Of a stretch of DNA of 64,000 nt, positions 8,173 to 16,539 are shown piece by piece. Location of the stretch: NCBI RefSeq assembly GCF_028994775.1, contig NZ_JAJQMN010000005.1:1-64000 (forward strand). The letters run 5' to 3'. The notes beneath the pieces are model-generated. The model was not told the origin of the DNA. It saw nothing but the letters and a program-made list of their open reading frames with translations, and did no database searches. This DNA comes from Promicromonospora iranensis. GTDB lineage: Bacteria > Actinomycetota > Actinomycetes > Actinomycetales > Cellulomonadaceae. Every line of letters begins with the position of its first letter. Position 1 is the first letter of the stretch. Both the position numbers and the translations under genes were made by a program.

Positions 8173-9009
8173 ATGACGAGCACGGGGATCGCTGAGGGCC
8201 GCAGGCGTGGGCGACAGGTCGATGTTCCGCTGCTCGTCGCGTTGGACATCGACGGCACGCTGGTGGGGGAGGACCGAGCGATTCCGCCCGCGACCGGGCA
8301 CGCGGTCGCCGAGGCCGGGGCTGCCGGTCACCACCTGGTCCTGGCCACCGGCCGCTCGACCGTGGGCCTGCTTCCCGTCGCTCGTGCACTGGACATCTTC
8401 CCGGGCTGGGCGGTGGCCTCCAGCGGGTCCGTGATCCTTCGCCTGGACCTCGGCACCCGGGCCGGCTACGTCGTGGAGGACGCACACACCTTCGACGTCG
8501 AGCCGCTGGTGCGCCTTGCTCGCGAGAGCGCACCTGACCTCATGATCGCCGTGGAGGAGCTCGGCTGGGGATATCGCACCAGCGCCCGGCTGCCGGACGG
8601 CTCCCTGAACGGACCCCAGCGCCTGGTCGCCCTCGAGGAGGTCTGGAGCCGGCCGACGACCCGGGTGATCCTGCGCGGTCCGCGAGCGACGGAGCTGGCC
8701 GGGGCAGTGCGTGCCCTGGGCCTGACAGCGACCCGTTCGGGGCCGGACTCGGTCGACGTCACGCCGTTCGGGCTGAGCAAGGCCACTGCGCTGGAGAAGG
8801 TGCGGGAACGGCTCGGCGTCGCACGAGGGAACACCGTCGCCGTCGGGGACAACTACAACGACATCGACATGCTGCGCTGGGCGGCCCGCTCGGTCGCCAT
8901 GGGACATGCGCCGCCCGATCTGCTCGCCGTCGCCGACGAGGTCACCGGCACCATCCATGAGCACGGCGTGGTGGACGTGCTCAGGTCGATCACTCCGGGC
9001 GCCGGCTGA
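8173..9009 (+). CDS. HAD-superfamily (Cof-type) phosphatase
   Basis: All HAD motifs are present. Motif I is 'ALDIDGTLVG' (nucleophile Asp near residue 20), motif II is the Thr of 'LATGRS', motif III is the Lys in 'GLSKATAL', and motif IV is 'GDNYNDIDML'. The C2-type cap between motifs II and III and the 278-residue length fit the Cof/YbjI subfamily that dephosphorylates sugar phosphates and similar metabolites. ATG 8173 was chosen because upstream in-frame sequence has no HAD similarity. The 271 nt before it hold no recognisable gene. Confidence 0.9.
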   Translation: MTSTGIAEGRRRGRQVDVPLLVALDIDGTLVGEDRAIPPATGHAVAEAGAAGHHLVLATGRSTVGLLPVARALDIFPGWAVASSGSVILRLDLGTRAGYVVEDAHTFDVEPLVRLARESAPDLMIAVEELGWGYRTSARLPDGSLNGPQRLVALEEVWSRPTTRVILRGPRATELAGAVRALGLTATRSGPDSVDVTPFGLSKATALEKVRERLGVARGNTVAVGDNYNDIDMLRWAARSVAMGHAPPDLLAVADEVTGTIHEHGVVDVLRSITPGAG

Positions 9010-9045
9010 TCGGCAGATGAACGTCTGAGCGGTGGCCGTCCGGTC

Positions 9046-9639
9046 TCAGTCCTCCGCCAGGCGCTCGGTCAGCTCGGCGAGGAAGCGCTGGGCTTCGTCG
9101 TGCGCAGGATCGTCTGCGGGTGCGCGTTTGACGGCACCGTGGAGGACCTTGGCGGCCTGGGCCACGTCCCCCTTGCTGTCGGCGAGCACGACCGCGTTCC
9201 GAACGGCCTCGCCCAACCGACTGACCTCGGTGAGCTCGGCCTCCGAGTTGCCGTAGCGGAAGAAGCGGATCCAGTTGCCGGCCGGGTCGACGAGGCTGAA
9301 GCCGCTCAGGCCGCCGGCGTTCTTTCGGGGGCGGGGCCGCGTGATGCGCGGGAATCCCTTGGCCGGCAGTCGGCCGTACGCCTCGCGCAGACCTGAGGCG
9401 AACTCCTCCCAGATCGGGCCCGTGTCGTCGACGATGACGAGGCAGGAGCTGTGCGAGGCCTCCGGGGTGTGACCGTCCAGGCCGTAGTACTGCAGGTCGA
9501 TCCCGTGACCGTTGACGGCGAGGCATGCATACGGTCGGTGCTGGCGGTAGGTGGTACGGAACCCCAGGGCGGCGAAGAAGGGCTCGATCTCGTCGATGTC
9601 GGCGCAGGGCAGCAGGGGGATGGTGCGGGGCGGGGGCAT
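9046..9639 (-). CDS. VOC-family protein, bleomycin-resistance-like, with helical tail
   Basis: Residues 1-125 form a glyoxalase/VOC module: 'PLLPCADIDEIEPFFAALGF', 'ACLAVNGHGIDLQYYG', and 'GFSLVDPAGNWIRFFRYG', the last being the typical final strand of bleomycin-resistance proteins. Residues 128-197 add a helical extension (LTEVSRLGEAVRNAVVLADS, then a TPR-like helix) that is present in many actinobacterial homologues. It may sequester an antibiotic or bind metal; the metal ligands are not obvious. It is on the same strand as the methyltransferase and DHFR-like genes upstream. Confidence 0.85.
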   Translation of the reverse strand: MPPPRTIPLLPCADIDEIEPFFAALGFRTTYRQHRPYACLAVNGHGIDLQYYGLDGHTPEASHSSCLVIVDDTGPIWEEFASGLREAYGRLPAKGFPRITRPRPRKNAGGLSGFSLVDPAGNWIRFFRYGNSEAELTEVSRLGEAVRNAVVLADSKGDVAQAAKVLHGAVKRAPADDPAHDEAQRFLAELTERLAED

Positions 9640-9679
9640 GTCACGACACTACGTGTCGGCCTGGGGCGGCAATCCTGGC

Positions 9680-10423
9680 TCACCGCGCCGGCGGGATGCG
9701 GTAGACGGAGACGTGCGACGGCGACTCGGCGGTGAACTCCGTGCCGCTCCAGTCCGCGTGCCTGCTCTCCAGCTCGAAGCCGGCCAGCTGGGCCATGAGG
9801 TCCAGCTCGGACGGCCAGACATAGCGGTGCGGACTGCGAAACAGTTCCGCACCTCCTGTGTCGCCGAACCGGAAGTGGTGCGACACGACCTGCTGGCGCA
9901 GCACGTCAACGGTGTCCAGCGCGATGTAGCCGGGCTCGGACGTGAAGACCGTGGCCCGCTGGCCCGGAGGGAGCCTGCGCAGGTCCGGAACCCAGAGCTC
10001 GATCACGAAGCGTCCACCGGGAGCGAGATGACGTGCCGCGTTGCGGAAGCACTCGACCTGCTCGGCCTGGGTGAGAAGCACGGAGATCGCGTTGTAGACG
10101 AGGTAGACGACGGCGAACTCGCCGGGCACCCTGGTGGTCGCCATGTCGCCGACGACGACGGGGATCGACGCTTCGTCGGCCTTGGCGCGCAGCTGTTCCA
10201 CCATGGGCGGCGACAGCTCGATTCCCGTCACCGGGACGCCTCGCGCGGCGAGCGGTACCGCCACTCGTCCGGTCCCGATGGCGAACTCGAGTGCCTGACC
10301 ACCGCCCGCGAGCTGCGCGAGACGTTCCACGGCCGGGTCCAGGACCGCGGGCGCGAACATGTCGGTTCCGGGCGTGTCGTAGTGCCGGGCGACATCAGCG
10401 TCCCAGACGTCTTCCTGCTCCAT
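9680..10423 (-). CDS. Class I SAM-dependent methyltransferase
   Basis: The SAM-binding motif I is 'ALEFAIGTGRVAVPLAARG' (residues about 45-63), followed by the acidic 'GIELSPPMVEQL', 'VVVGDMATTRVPGEF' and 'VYLVYNAISVLLTQ'. The C-terminal region is beta-rich (GAELFRSPHRYVWPSELDLM). This layout is typical of Methyltransf_25-type small-molecule methyltransferases; the acceptor cannot be deduced. ATG 10423 is favoured over 10459 as the family usually begins just before 'VWDADVARHYD'. Confidence 0.87.
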   Translation of the reverse strand: MEQEDVWDADVARHYDTPGTDMFAPAVLDPAVERLAQLAGGGQALEFAIGTGRVAVPLAARGVPVTGIELSPPMVEQLRAKADEASIPVVVGDMATTRVPGEFAVVYLVYNAISVLLTQAEQVECFRNAARHLAPGGRFVIELWVPDLRRLPPGQRATVFTSEPGYIALDTVDVLRQQVVSHHFRFGDTGGAELFRSPHRYVWPSELDLMAQLAGFELESRHADWSGTEFTAESPSHVSVYRIPPAR

Positions 10424-10472
10424 GCCGCCAGCATTCTCCGCCGCCCGGCACACGTCCAAGGAATTGCCGGAG

Positions 10473-11117
10473 TCAGCCCTCCGTGCGCGTGAATGTCAGA
10501 TGCGTGACGCCGCTGGGTGAGGAGACGGCCTCGACGTCGAAGTCCTTCTCCAGCCCTTCCAGGCCGTCCCAGAGACGTGAGCCACGGCCCAGGAGGATCG
10601 GCACCTGGACCACATGCAGATGGTCGATCAACCCGGCGGCGAGGAAGTCGCGCACGATCGTGGCACCGCCGCCGATGCGCACGTCCTGGCCCTCGGCCGC
10701 CTCGCGGACCTGCTCGAGCACTTGCTGCGGAGTGCCCTGGACGAAGTAGAAGGTGGTCCCGCCCTCCATCTCGATCGGCTCGCGAGCGTGGTGCGTGAGC
10801 ACGAACGTCGGCGTGTGGAACGGCGGGTTCGGACCCCACCAGCCCTTCCAGTCCGGGTCTTCGTGCCATCCGGGTGGGCCGAACTTGTTCGCCCCCATGA
10901 TCTCGGCTCCGATCCCCGGGTCGAATCGCCGGACGAAAGCATCGTCGACACCGCCGCTTCCGCCGGGGTCGTCAGCCCCGCGCCACCACCGGGTGGCGAA
11001 CATCCACTCGTGCAGCCGTTCGCCGGCATGGCCGAATGGAGTCTCCCGGGTCTGGGGTTCACCGGTGCCGAACCCGTCGAGCGAGATGGCGAAGTTGGTG
11101 ACGCGAGTGAGTGACAT
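10473..11117 (-). CDS. DHFR/RibD C-terminal domain family reductase
   Basis: A 214-residue single RibD_C domain. It has 'TRVTNFAISLDGFGTG' (strand 1 and substrate loop), 'GAEIMGANKFG' (cofactor-side strand), 'FVLTHHAREPI', 'DVRIGGGATIVRDFLAAGLID' with the glycine-rich NADPH loop, and 'LHVVQVPILLGRGSRLWDGL'. These YyaP/YwjB-like proteins are NADPH-dependent reductases of unknown substrate. The gene is divergent from the ArsR-like regulator at 11263; an inverted repeat at 11207-11222 lies between them. Confidence 0.9.
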   Translation of the reverse strand: MSLTRVTNFAISLDGFGTGEPQTRETPFGHAGERLHEWMFATRWWRGADDPGGSGGVDDAFVRRFDPGIGAEIMGANKFGPPGWHEDPDWKGWWGPNPPFHTPTFVLTHHAREPIEMEGGTTFYFVQGTPQQVLEQVREAAEGQDVRIGGGATIVRDFLAAGLIDHLHVVQVPILLGRGSRLWDGLEGLEKDFDVEAVSSPSGVTHLTFTRTEG

Positions 11118-11206
11118 GGCTGGTGCTCCTTCGGTTGGCGCTTGATTTCGGATGAGGTCGAAACATGCGATCGACTCTGGCCGAAGCGCCGAGACACGGC
11201 GAGACT

Positions 11207-11222
11207 TTTAGCGTCGGCTAAA
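11207..11222. promoter_or_regulatory. Candidate operator between divergent DHFR-like and ArsR-like genes
   Basis: TTTAGC-GTCG-GCTAAA is a 16-bp inverted repeat with 6-bp arms, AT-richer than its surroundings. It lies 41 nt before the regulator's GTG start and 90 nt from the reductase start. A winged-helix ArsR-type regulator would be expected to bind such a dyad. Confidence 0.5.
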
Positions 11223-11262
11223 GGCGTGCTGCGTGCAGCCAGGGCGTCGAGGAGACCAGAGA

Positions 11263-12243
11263 GTGATCGAGTGGCGGATGCGCACCGAGGACGTCATCCG
11301 GATCAGGTTCGCCTTCTCACCGCTGATGGAGCTCGTGCTGAGCCTCGTGGCGTTGCGTGCGCCCCGGGAACACTCCGCGCACCTGCCATGGGTGCGGGCG
11401 ACTCGACCCCTGGTCGCCGAGCTCGACCTGGCCGAGGTGTACGCGCTGGTTCCGGTGCGTGGTTGGATGGCTGACTTCATCTCCTTCACCCCGACGGAAC
11501 CACAGCCCGACATCGCGACCGAGCTCGACACCGTCCGGCGTACCCCACCGCTGCGAGTGCTCTCTGACCTCGCCGATACGGCAGACGTGCCCGACGAGGT
11601 GGCGGACCGGATCCGGGCGGACCCTCGAGCGGCCACGGATCGCATCGCCGACACGCTCGAGACGTACTGGAACACGGCGCTCGCCCAGCACTGGCCGAGC
11701 ATCCTGCGGCTCCTGGAGGCCGACGTCTGGTGGCGGTCGAGACGACTGGCCGACGGCGGCCTGCAGGCGCTCTTCGCTGACCTGCACGAGTCCGTGAGCC
11801 TCGACGGAGACCGCCTCTCCGTGGTGGATCCGGTCGAATGGAGTGGCGATCTGACCGGCACCGGGCTGACACTGGTGCCACATGCGATGGGCTGGCCCTC
11901 GGTACGCAAGATGACCGGTCGGTTCAAGCCGTGGTCGACCGACGACCGCTATCAGCCGATGCTCGCCTACCCGGCTCGCGGCGTCGCCACTCTGTGGGAA
12001 ACCAGTCCACCGCCCCCACCCGATGCGCTGGCGGGCCTGATTGGACGAACGCGCGCCACCATCCTCATGGCTCTGGCGGAGCCTGCGACCACGACCTCGC
12101 TCGCCGGCCGCCTGGGGCTCACCCCAGGGGGTGTCAGTCAGCACCTGTCGATCCTGAACGCGAGCGGGCTCGTCGGCCGGACACGGGTCGCCGGGATGGT
12201 GCTGTACCGCAGGACCACGCGAGGCGACACCCTGGTCGAATGA
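11263..12243 (+). CDS. ArsR-type winged-helix regulator with long N-terminal domain (DUF5937-like)
   Basis: Residues 1-235 form the domain often found upstream of ArsR HTHs in actinobacteria: 'IRIRFAFSPLMELVLSLVAL' at the start, then 'YWNTALAQHWPSILRLLEAD' and 'ADLHESVSLDGDRLSV'. The C-terminus is a winged helix: 'RATILMALAEPATTTSLAGR', then 'LTPGGVSQHLSILNASGLV', then the wing 'GRTRVAGMVLYRRT'. No metal-binding Cys motif of classical ArsR is seen, so it may sense an organic ligand. GTG 11263 has GGAG 8 nt upstream. It is divergent from the DHFR-like reductase, a likely target. Confidence 0.85.
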   Translation: MIEWRMRTEDVIRIRFAFSPLMELVLSLVALRAPREHSAHLPWVRATRPLVAELDLAEVYALVPVRGWMADFISFTPTEPQPDIATELDTVRRTPPLRVLSDLADTADVPDEVADRIRADPRAATDRIADTLETYWNTALAQHWPSILRLLEADVWWRSRRLADGGLQALFADLHESVSLDGDRLSVVDPVEWSGDLTGTGLTLVPHAMGWPSVRKMTGRFKPWSTDDRYQPMLAYPARGVATLWETSPPPPPDALAGLIGRTRATILMALAEPATTTSLAGRLGLTPGGVSQHLSILNASGLVGRTRVAGMVLYRRTTRGDTLVE

Positions 12244-12327
12244 GAGCTCCCCGAGGAGCGGGCTCGAAAGCCGGAGCGCGTCGTTGACCGGTCAGGTGGG
12301 ATCCCATAGCCTGGCCGCTCGGAGGAA

Positions 12328-12341
12328 TGACAGCGCTGACA
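12328..12341. promoter_or_regulatory. LacI-type operator-like site upstream of GH76 gene
   Basis: TGACAGCGCTGACA contains the perfect 8-bp palindrome CAGCGCTG, close to the 'GAGCGCTC'-type operators of actinobacterial LacI/CebR sugar regulators. It lies about 100 nt before the mannanase start. No LacI gene is in the window, so the regulator would act in trans. Confidence 0.35.
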
Positions 12342-12443
12342 TCCCTCGCCGCGGCCATGACGTGCTGCTCGAGCTGACCTCGGTCGAGGCCTGGGTGCGA
12401 ACACCACCGAATGATCGAGCACCACCGAACGAAGGAGCGAACG

Positions 12444-13625
12444 ATGAGGTTCACCAGAGTTGCCGGCACGGTCGTCGCGCTGGCCTGTGCGCTGGGGGCG
12501 TCGGCCCCCGCCGGCGCGCAGGACGGCGGCGGCCCTACGGTGTCGCACCGCACGCAGGTGCAGCGGGCGGTCGCGTCGTACGACGCGATGCAGGAGTACA
12601 TGGCCGCGGACGACGGCTCCGGCCTCTACCGCGAGCGGTATCCGAGCGGGGCCGAGGACCGCCCCTACTCGTTCGAGTGGCCGCACTCCCAGGCGCACGT
12701 CGCGGTGCTTGACCTCACCGGACTGCCCGGGGCGCTGGGGCGGTCGTTCGAGGACGACCTCGCCGACGCCGCCCGCGGGCAGGAGCACTTCTGGAATGCC
12801 GGCGGCGGCACCACCGGGCTGCCCGGCTACGACTCGTACCCGCGCGCGCCGTACGGCGATGGCGGCGACATGTTCTACGACGACAACGAGTGGGTCGCGC
12901 TCGCCAAGGTGCAGCAGTATCTGGCGACCGGCGACGACGCATCGCTGAGGCGTGCCGAGGAGATCTTCGAGCTCGTGGTCTCCGGATGGGACACCGACCC
13001 GTCGCACCCGGCGCCCGGCGGCGTGTTCTGGACCCAGGCCGACTGGAGCACCGATCGCAACACGGTCTCCACGATGCCCGGCGCGCAGCTCGCCACCCGC
13101 CTGTTCATGATCACGGGGGAGCAGCACTACCTCGACTGGGCCCTGCGGATGGTGGAGTGGACCGACGAGTACCTGCTCGCGCCGAACGGCCTCTACTGGG
13201 ACAACATCAAGCTCGACGGGTCCATCGACCGCACCCAGTGGTCGTACAACCAGGGGGTCCCGGTGGGTACTTACACGCTGCTCTACGAGGCGACGGGCGA
13301 CGAGCGCTACCTGGAGAAGGCGGAGGCGATCGCGGCGGCGTCCTACCGCTACTACGTCACCGAGGAGCGGCTGGCCGGCCAGCCGATGTTCTTCAACTCG
13401 ATCTGGTTCAAGAACCTCCTCCTTCTGGAGTCCGTGACCGGCGGCACGACCTACCGGGACGCCATGGCGGACTATGCCGACCACCAGTGGCGCACCGAGC
13501 GTGAGCCCGCGACCGGGCTGTTCAACGCCGGGGACGAGCACACCGAGCTGCTGGAGCAGGCGGCGATGGTCCAGATCTACGCGACCCTCGCCTGGCCGCG
13601 CGAGCAGGCCTCCATCCTGTACTGA
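12444..13625 (+). CDS. Secreted GH76-type alpha-1,6-mannanase
   Basis: A 393-residue protein with a signal peptide (FTRVAGTVVALACALGASAPAGA, cleavage after AGA or AQ). The mature chain is an (alpha/alpha)6-barrel pattern of repeated helices. 'FYDDNEWVALAKVQQYLATG' carries the adjacent Asp-Asp pair that is catalytic in GH76. Barrel phrases follow: 'GGVFWTQADWSTDRNT', 'SYNQGVPVGTYTLLYEATGD' and 'WFKNLLLLES'. It is predicted to cut alpha-1,6-mannan such as yeast cell-wall mannan or mycobacterial lipomannan backbones. GAAGGAG sits 6 nt before the ATG. No CBM or anchor is present. GH88/GH105-like alternatives are less likely given the DD motif. Confidence 0.82.
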   Translation: MRFTRVAGTVVALACALGASAPAGAQDGGGPTVSHRTQVQRAVASYDAMQEYMAADDGSGLYRERYPSGAEDRPYSFEWPHSQAHVAVLDLTGLPGALGRSFEDDLADAARGQEHFWNAGGGTTGLPGYDSYPRAPYGDGGDMFYDDNEWVALAKVQQYLATGDDASLRRAEEIFELVVSGWDTDPSHPAPGGVFWTQADWSTDRNTVSTMPGAQLATRLFMITGEQHYLDWALRMVEWTDEYLLAPNGLYWDNIKLDGSIDRTQWSYNQGVPVGTYTLLYEATGDERYLEKAEAIAAASYRYYVTEERLAGQPMFFNSIWFKNLLLLESVTGGTTYRDAMADYADHQWRTEREPATGLFNAGDEHTELLEQAAMVQIYATLAWPREQASILY

Positions 13626-13668
13626 GGCCCGGCGCCAACGGGCCTCGCCGTCGAACCATGACGAGATG

Positions 13669-13710
13669 ACGCCGGACGGGTCGCCCTCGAGGGCGTCACC
13701 CGTCCGGCGT
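13669..13710 (+). terminator. Terminator hairpin after GH76 gene
   Basis: Arms 13669-13681 (ACGCCGGACGGGT) and 13698-13710 are exact reverse complements. The loop itself contains the palindrome GCCCTCGAGGGC, so the structure can fold into an extended stem. It is 43 nt downstream of the stop codon. Confidence 0.8.
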
Positions 13711-13760
13711 GCCCGTTGTGGTAGTGCGGGCCTGATAGAGACATCGATCGAACGTCGCCA

Positions 13761-13795
13761 ATAATCTATTGATTATCGAGCGATCCTCATCGATA
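13761..13795. promoter_or_regulatory. AT-rich promoter/operator of the DUF2975-XRE operon
   Basis: In otherwise GC-rich DNA this stretch holds ATAATC-TATT-GATTAT (13761-13776) followed by an overlapping wider dyad, TATCGA (13774-13779) with TCGATA (13790-13795). It ends 8 nt before the ATG at 13804. The position suits autorepression by the downstream Cro/CI-type protein. Confidence 0.5.
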
Positions 13796-13803
13796 CTCGT
13801 GAC

Positions 13804-14304
13804 ATGAACCGAATCGTCTTCAACATGCTCACGCTGCTGATCTTCAGTGGGATCGCCTTCAGCCTGTTCGCCCAGATCATGATCCTGCCCGGGATCGCAG
13901 CCGACGAGGTCCGGCACTTTCCGGCGTACGAGCCCTACCGTGCCCCGCTCCTGGCCGTCGCGATCGCGTTCATCGCCTGCGCGCAGGTATCGCTCGTGGC
14001 CCTCTGGGTGCTCGTGTTCCGTGCCCAGACGGGCATCTTCTTCCGGCCGGGCACGCAGCCCTGGGTGATCACGATCGGCGCGGCGGTCACCGGCGCGACG
14101 CTGCTCAGCAGCGGTCTCTTCCTGTACCTGACGTTCGTGGGGATCCCGACGCCCAACGACGCCGACATGGGGGAGCTGGGGCTGTGGATGGCGAGCGGCC
14201 TGGGGTGTCTGGTCGGCGTTGCCGTGCTCGGCATAGTGTTCGTGGCCCATCGGCTCGTCGAACGAGCGACGGAAGCGCAGATCGAGCTGGATGGTGTGCT
14301 CTGA
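13804..14304 (+). CDS. DUF2975-type four-helix membrane protein
   Basis: A 166-residue protein with four hydrophobic segments at about 7-27, 47-70, 82-108 and 128-153, and little soluble sequence. This is the arrangement of DUF2975 proteins, which in many Gram-positive bacteria are encoded with a small YozG-like XRE regulator as here. Function is unknown. The stop overlaps the regulator's start (TGATG), so the pair is translationally coupled. Confidence 0.8.
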   Translation: MNRIVFNMLTLLIFSGIAFSLFAQIMILPGIAADEVRHFPAYEPYRAPLLAVAIAFIACAQVSLVALWVLVFRAQTGIFFRPGTQPWVITIGAAVTGATLLSSGLFLYLTFVGIPTPNDADMGELGLWMASGLGCLVGVAVLGIVFVAHRLVERATEAQIELDGVL

Positions 14305-14588
14305 TGGCGATCGTCGTCGAGATCGATGTGCTGCTGGCGAAGCGGAAGATGTCGGTCGGCGACTTCGCCGACGCGATCGGCCTGAGCCCGGCCAACGTGT
14401 CGGTGCTGAAGAACGGCCGTGCGAAGGCGGTCCGGTTCTCGACGCTCGACGCGATCTGCGAGGTTCTCGGTTGCCAGCCGGGAGACGTGCTGCGATGGGT
14501 CCCCGATGACGGCGACGACGAATCCGGGGCGGCGCCTTCCGGAAAGCGACGGCTGACACGCCTGTCGGCCACACCGGGCGACAGCTGA
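14304..14588 (+). CDS. Cro/CI (XRE, YozG-like) helix-turn-helix regulator
   Basis: A 94-residue protein. HTH residues run from 'IDVLLAKRKMSVGDFADAIG' through 'LSPANVSVLKNGRAKAVRFS' to 'TLDAICEVLGCQPGDVLRW', the exact YozG pattern including the closing 'LDAICEVLxCQPGDxL'. The last 25 residues are a polar tail. ATG 14304 overlaps the upstream stop. It probably represses its own operon through the AT-rich dyads at 13761-13795. Confidence 0.92.
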   Translation: MAIVVEIDVLLAKRKMSVGDFADAIGLSPANVSVLKNGRAKAVRFSTLDAICEVLGCQPGDVLRWVPDDGDDESGAAPSGKRRLTRLSATPGDS

Positions 14589-14652
14589 CCGGCGGACGAC
14601 GCGCTGCGCGCGACGAGGGCCACAGCTCCCGTCTCATCGCGTAGAAAGCCGA

Positions 14653-14698
14653 CCGGACCCCGGGCGGTCGGGCACCCACGAGGCCGCCCGGGGTCCGG
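14653..14698. terminator. Strong bidirectional terminator hairpin
   Basis: Arms 14653-14667 and 14684-14698 form a perfect 15-bp GC-rich stem with a 16-nt loop. It lies between the convergent XRE and MarR genes and can stop transcription from both sides. Confidence 0.85.
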
Positions 14699-14762
14699 CC
14701 TCGGCCCAAGGTGACCGTGGTGGCGCCGGGAGGGCTGGCCACAGCCTGGTGGCCGTCAGGGC

Positions 14763-15347
14763 TCAGGGTTCTTCGTCCTCGAGAGCCACCCCGGGGGAGG
14801 CGGTTGTTCTGGCCGCCGCGGTGGTCCGGCCGCGGCTGATGGCGGCCTCGACGGCGGTGCCGATGCGCTGCAAGGCCTTCAGATCGTGCGGTTCGAGCTC
14901 GTCGATCAGGTACTCGCGGACCGCCGCGACGTGTCGGGGCGCTGCTGCGACGACGACGTCGTATCCGGCCTCGGTCAGGGTCGTGTTGGTGCGGCGTCCC
15001 GCGCCAGGTATCCGGGACCGGGCGAGCAGCCCGCGCTTCTCCAGGCGTCCCACCACGTGCGACAGTCGCGACAGCGATGCCGCCGTGCGGGCGGCCAGTG
15101 CGCTCATCTGCATGGTGCGGTCCGGCTCCTCGGAGAGCACCGAGAGCACCATGTACTCGAAGAACGTCAGCTGCGCTTCACGCTGCATCCGCGCGTCCAG
15201 GGCCGCCGGCAGGCTGATCATGATCGCGGAGTTCGCCAGCCAGGCCGCCAGCTCGTCCTGGTTGAGCCAGCGCGGTTCGTCACTTGCCTCACGAGAGGCG
15301 CGCGTCTCGAGCGCCGTGCCCCCGGGTCCATCCGCTGCTTTCACCAT
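14763..15347 (-). CDS. MarR-family transcriptional regulator
   Basis: A winged-helix MarR core lies at residues about 40-150. It contains 'LTFFEYMVLSVLSEEPDRTM', 'MSALAARTAASLSRLSHVVG' (recognition helix), 'RLEKRGLLARSRIPGAGRRT' (start of the wing), 'NTTLTEAGYDVV' and a C-terminal dimer helix. The N-terminal 30 residues are polar and the C-terminus carries an Ala/Thr-rich tail. It is divergent from the aldo/keto reductase gene; palindromes at 15372-15423 are probable binding sites. No oxidant-sensing Cys is seen, so a small ligand is more likely than thiol oxidation. Confidence 0.92.
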   Translation of the reverse strand: MVKAADGPGGTALETRASREASDEPRWLNQDELAAWLANSAIMISLPAALDARMQREAQLTFFEYMVLSVLSEEPDRTMQMSALAARTAASLSRLSHVVGRLEKRGLLARSRIPGAGRRTNTTLTEAGYDVVVAAAPRHVAAVREYLIDELEPHDLKALQRIGTAVEAAISRGRTTAAARTTASPGVALEDEEP

Positions 15348-15371
15348 GCGGGCAGCCTACGACCCTGCTTG

Positions 15372-15423
15372 TTGACGCATCAAGTTCAAGGGTGTAGATA
15401 TTGACGCGTCAAGTTGAACTTGA
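15372..15423. promoter_or_regulatory. MarR operator cluster between divergent genes
   Basis: Three related dyads occur within 52 bp: TTGACGCATCAA (15372-15383, one mismatch), the perfect palindrome TTGACGCGTCAA (15401-15412), and the perfect 15-mer TCAAGTTGAACTTGA (15409-15423) overlapping it. A further half-site CGTCAAGTT follows at 15426-15434. The spacing covers the likely promoters of both the MarR gene and the aldo/keto reductase. Confidence 0.72.
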
Positions 15424-15494
15424 ACCGTCAAGTTCCTATCTCGGGTGCACGCCCTGACGGGGGACCGGCGGCCGAACCACGAAGAGGGCACACG

Positions 15495-16466
15495 ATGCAG
15501 ATCACCGCACTCGGCGGGCTCGAGGTCTCGCGCCTCGGCCTGGGAGTCATGGGCATGTCCGGTTTCTACACAGGCAAGGACGGGCCGGAGGAAGATTCCG
15601 TCCGCACCATCCAGCACGCCCTGGACCTCGGGGTCACGCACCTGGATACCGCTGAGGTGTATGGGGGAGGCGCCAACGAAGTCCTCTTGGGCCGGGCGAT
15701 CAGGGGGCGTCGGGACGAGGTGGTGCTTGCCACCAAGTTCGGCCTGGTGTCCCACGCTGGCCGGCCCGGGGCTGACAGCACGCCGGCGAATATTCGTCTC
15801 GCCGTGGAGGGGTCGTTGCGGCGCCTCGGCACCGACCACATCGACCTGTACTACCAGCACAGGGTTGACCCGGGCACCCCGATCGAGGACACCGCCGGCG
15901 CACTGGCCAACCTGGTCACCCAAGGGAAGGTCCGCCACATCGGTCTGTCCGAAGCCGGCCCCGCCACCATCCGCCGTGCACACGGGGTCCACCCGGTGGC
16001 AGCGGTCCAGAGCGAGTACTCGCTCTGGACCCGGGACCCCGAGGCGGCGGTGCTCCCGGTGCTGCGCGAACTGGGGATCGGCCTGGTGCCGTACTCCCCG
16101 CTCGGTCACGGATTCCTGACCGGGAACATCCGTTCCCTGCATGGACTGGACGACGACGACTGGCGGCGCACCAACCCGCGGTTCACCGGCGGCAACCTTG
16201 AACGCAACCTGCGCATCGTCGACGAGGTCCGGGCGGTGGCCGCCGAGGTCGGAGCCACCCCCGCGCAGGTCGCCCTGGCGTGGTTGCTGGCCCAGGGCGA
16301 GGACATCAGCCCCATCCCCGGTACCCGGCGCGTCGAGCGCCTCGAGGAGAACATCGCCGCCGAGAAGATCCGGCTCACCCCGGAGCAGGTCGGCAGGCTG
16401 AACGACCTGACCCCCGCGTCCGGTGACCGGCACGACCCCAACGGCATGTCGGCCATCGACCGGTGA
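15495..16466 (+). CDS. Aldo/keto reductase (AKR13/YajO-like)
   Basis: The TIM-barrel AKR tetrad can be seen: Asp in 'HLDTAEVYG', Tyr four residues on, Lys in 'VLATKFG', and His in 'LYYQHRVDP'. The NADPH-binding end '[20 protein letters not shown]' with its Arg is typical of AKR12/13-type enzymes. At 323 residues it is full length. It probably reduces aldehydes or quinones with NADPH. ATG 15495 was chosen over the longer frame because upstream sequence contains the MarR operators. It is followed 73 nt later by the Gfo/Idh gene, likely the same transcription unit. Confidence 0.93.
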   Translation: MQITALGGLEVSRLGLGVMGMSGFYTGKDGPEEDSVRTIQHALDLGVTHLDTAEVYGGGANEVLLGRAIRGRRDEVVLATKFGLVSHAGRPGADSTPANIRLAVEGSLRRLGTDHIDLYYQHRVDPGTPIEDTAGALANLVTQGKVRHIGLSEAGPATIRRAHGVHPVAAVQSEYSLWTRDPEAAVLPVLRELGIGLVPYSPLGHGFLTGNIRSLHGLDDDDWRRTNPRFTGGNLERNLRIVDEVRAVAAEVGATPAQVALAWLLAQGEDISPIPGTRRVERLEENIAAEKIRLTPEQVGRLNDLTPASGDRHDPNGMSAIDR

Positions 16467-16539
16467 AGAGCGACTCGGTCATGAGCCGAACGGCACGAGA
16501 TGACCGTGCCGTCACCACGAACGAACGGAGCTGTACACA

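Noticed and set aside
6414-8258. 614-codon minus-strand frame opposite the MFS and HAD genes
   Set aside because: No motifs and shadow-like composition; both plus-strand genes have full family signatures.
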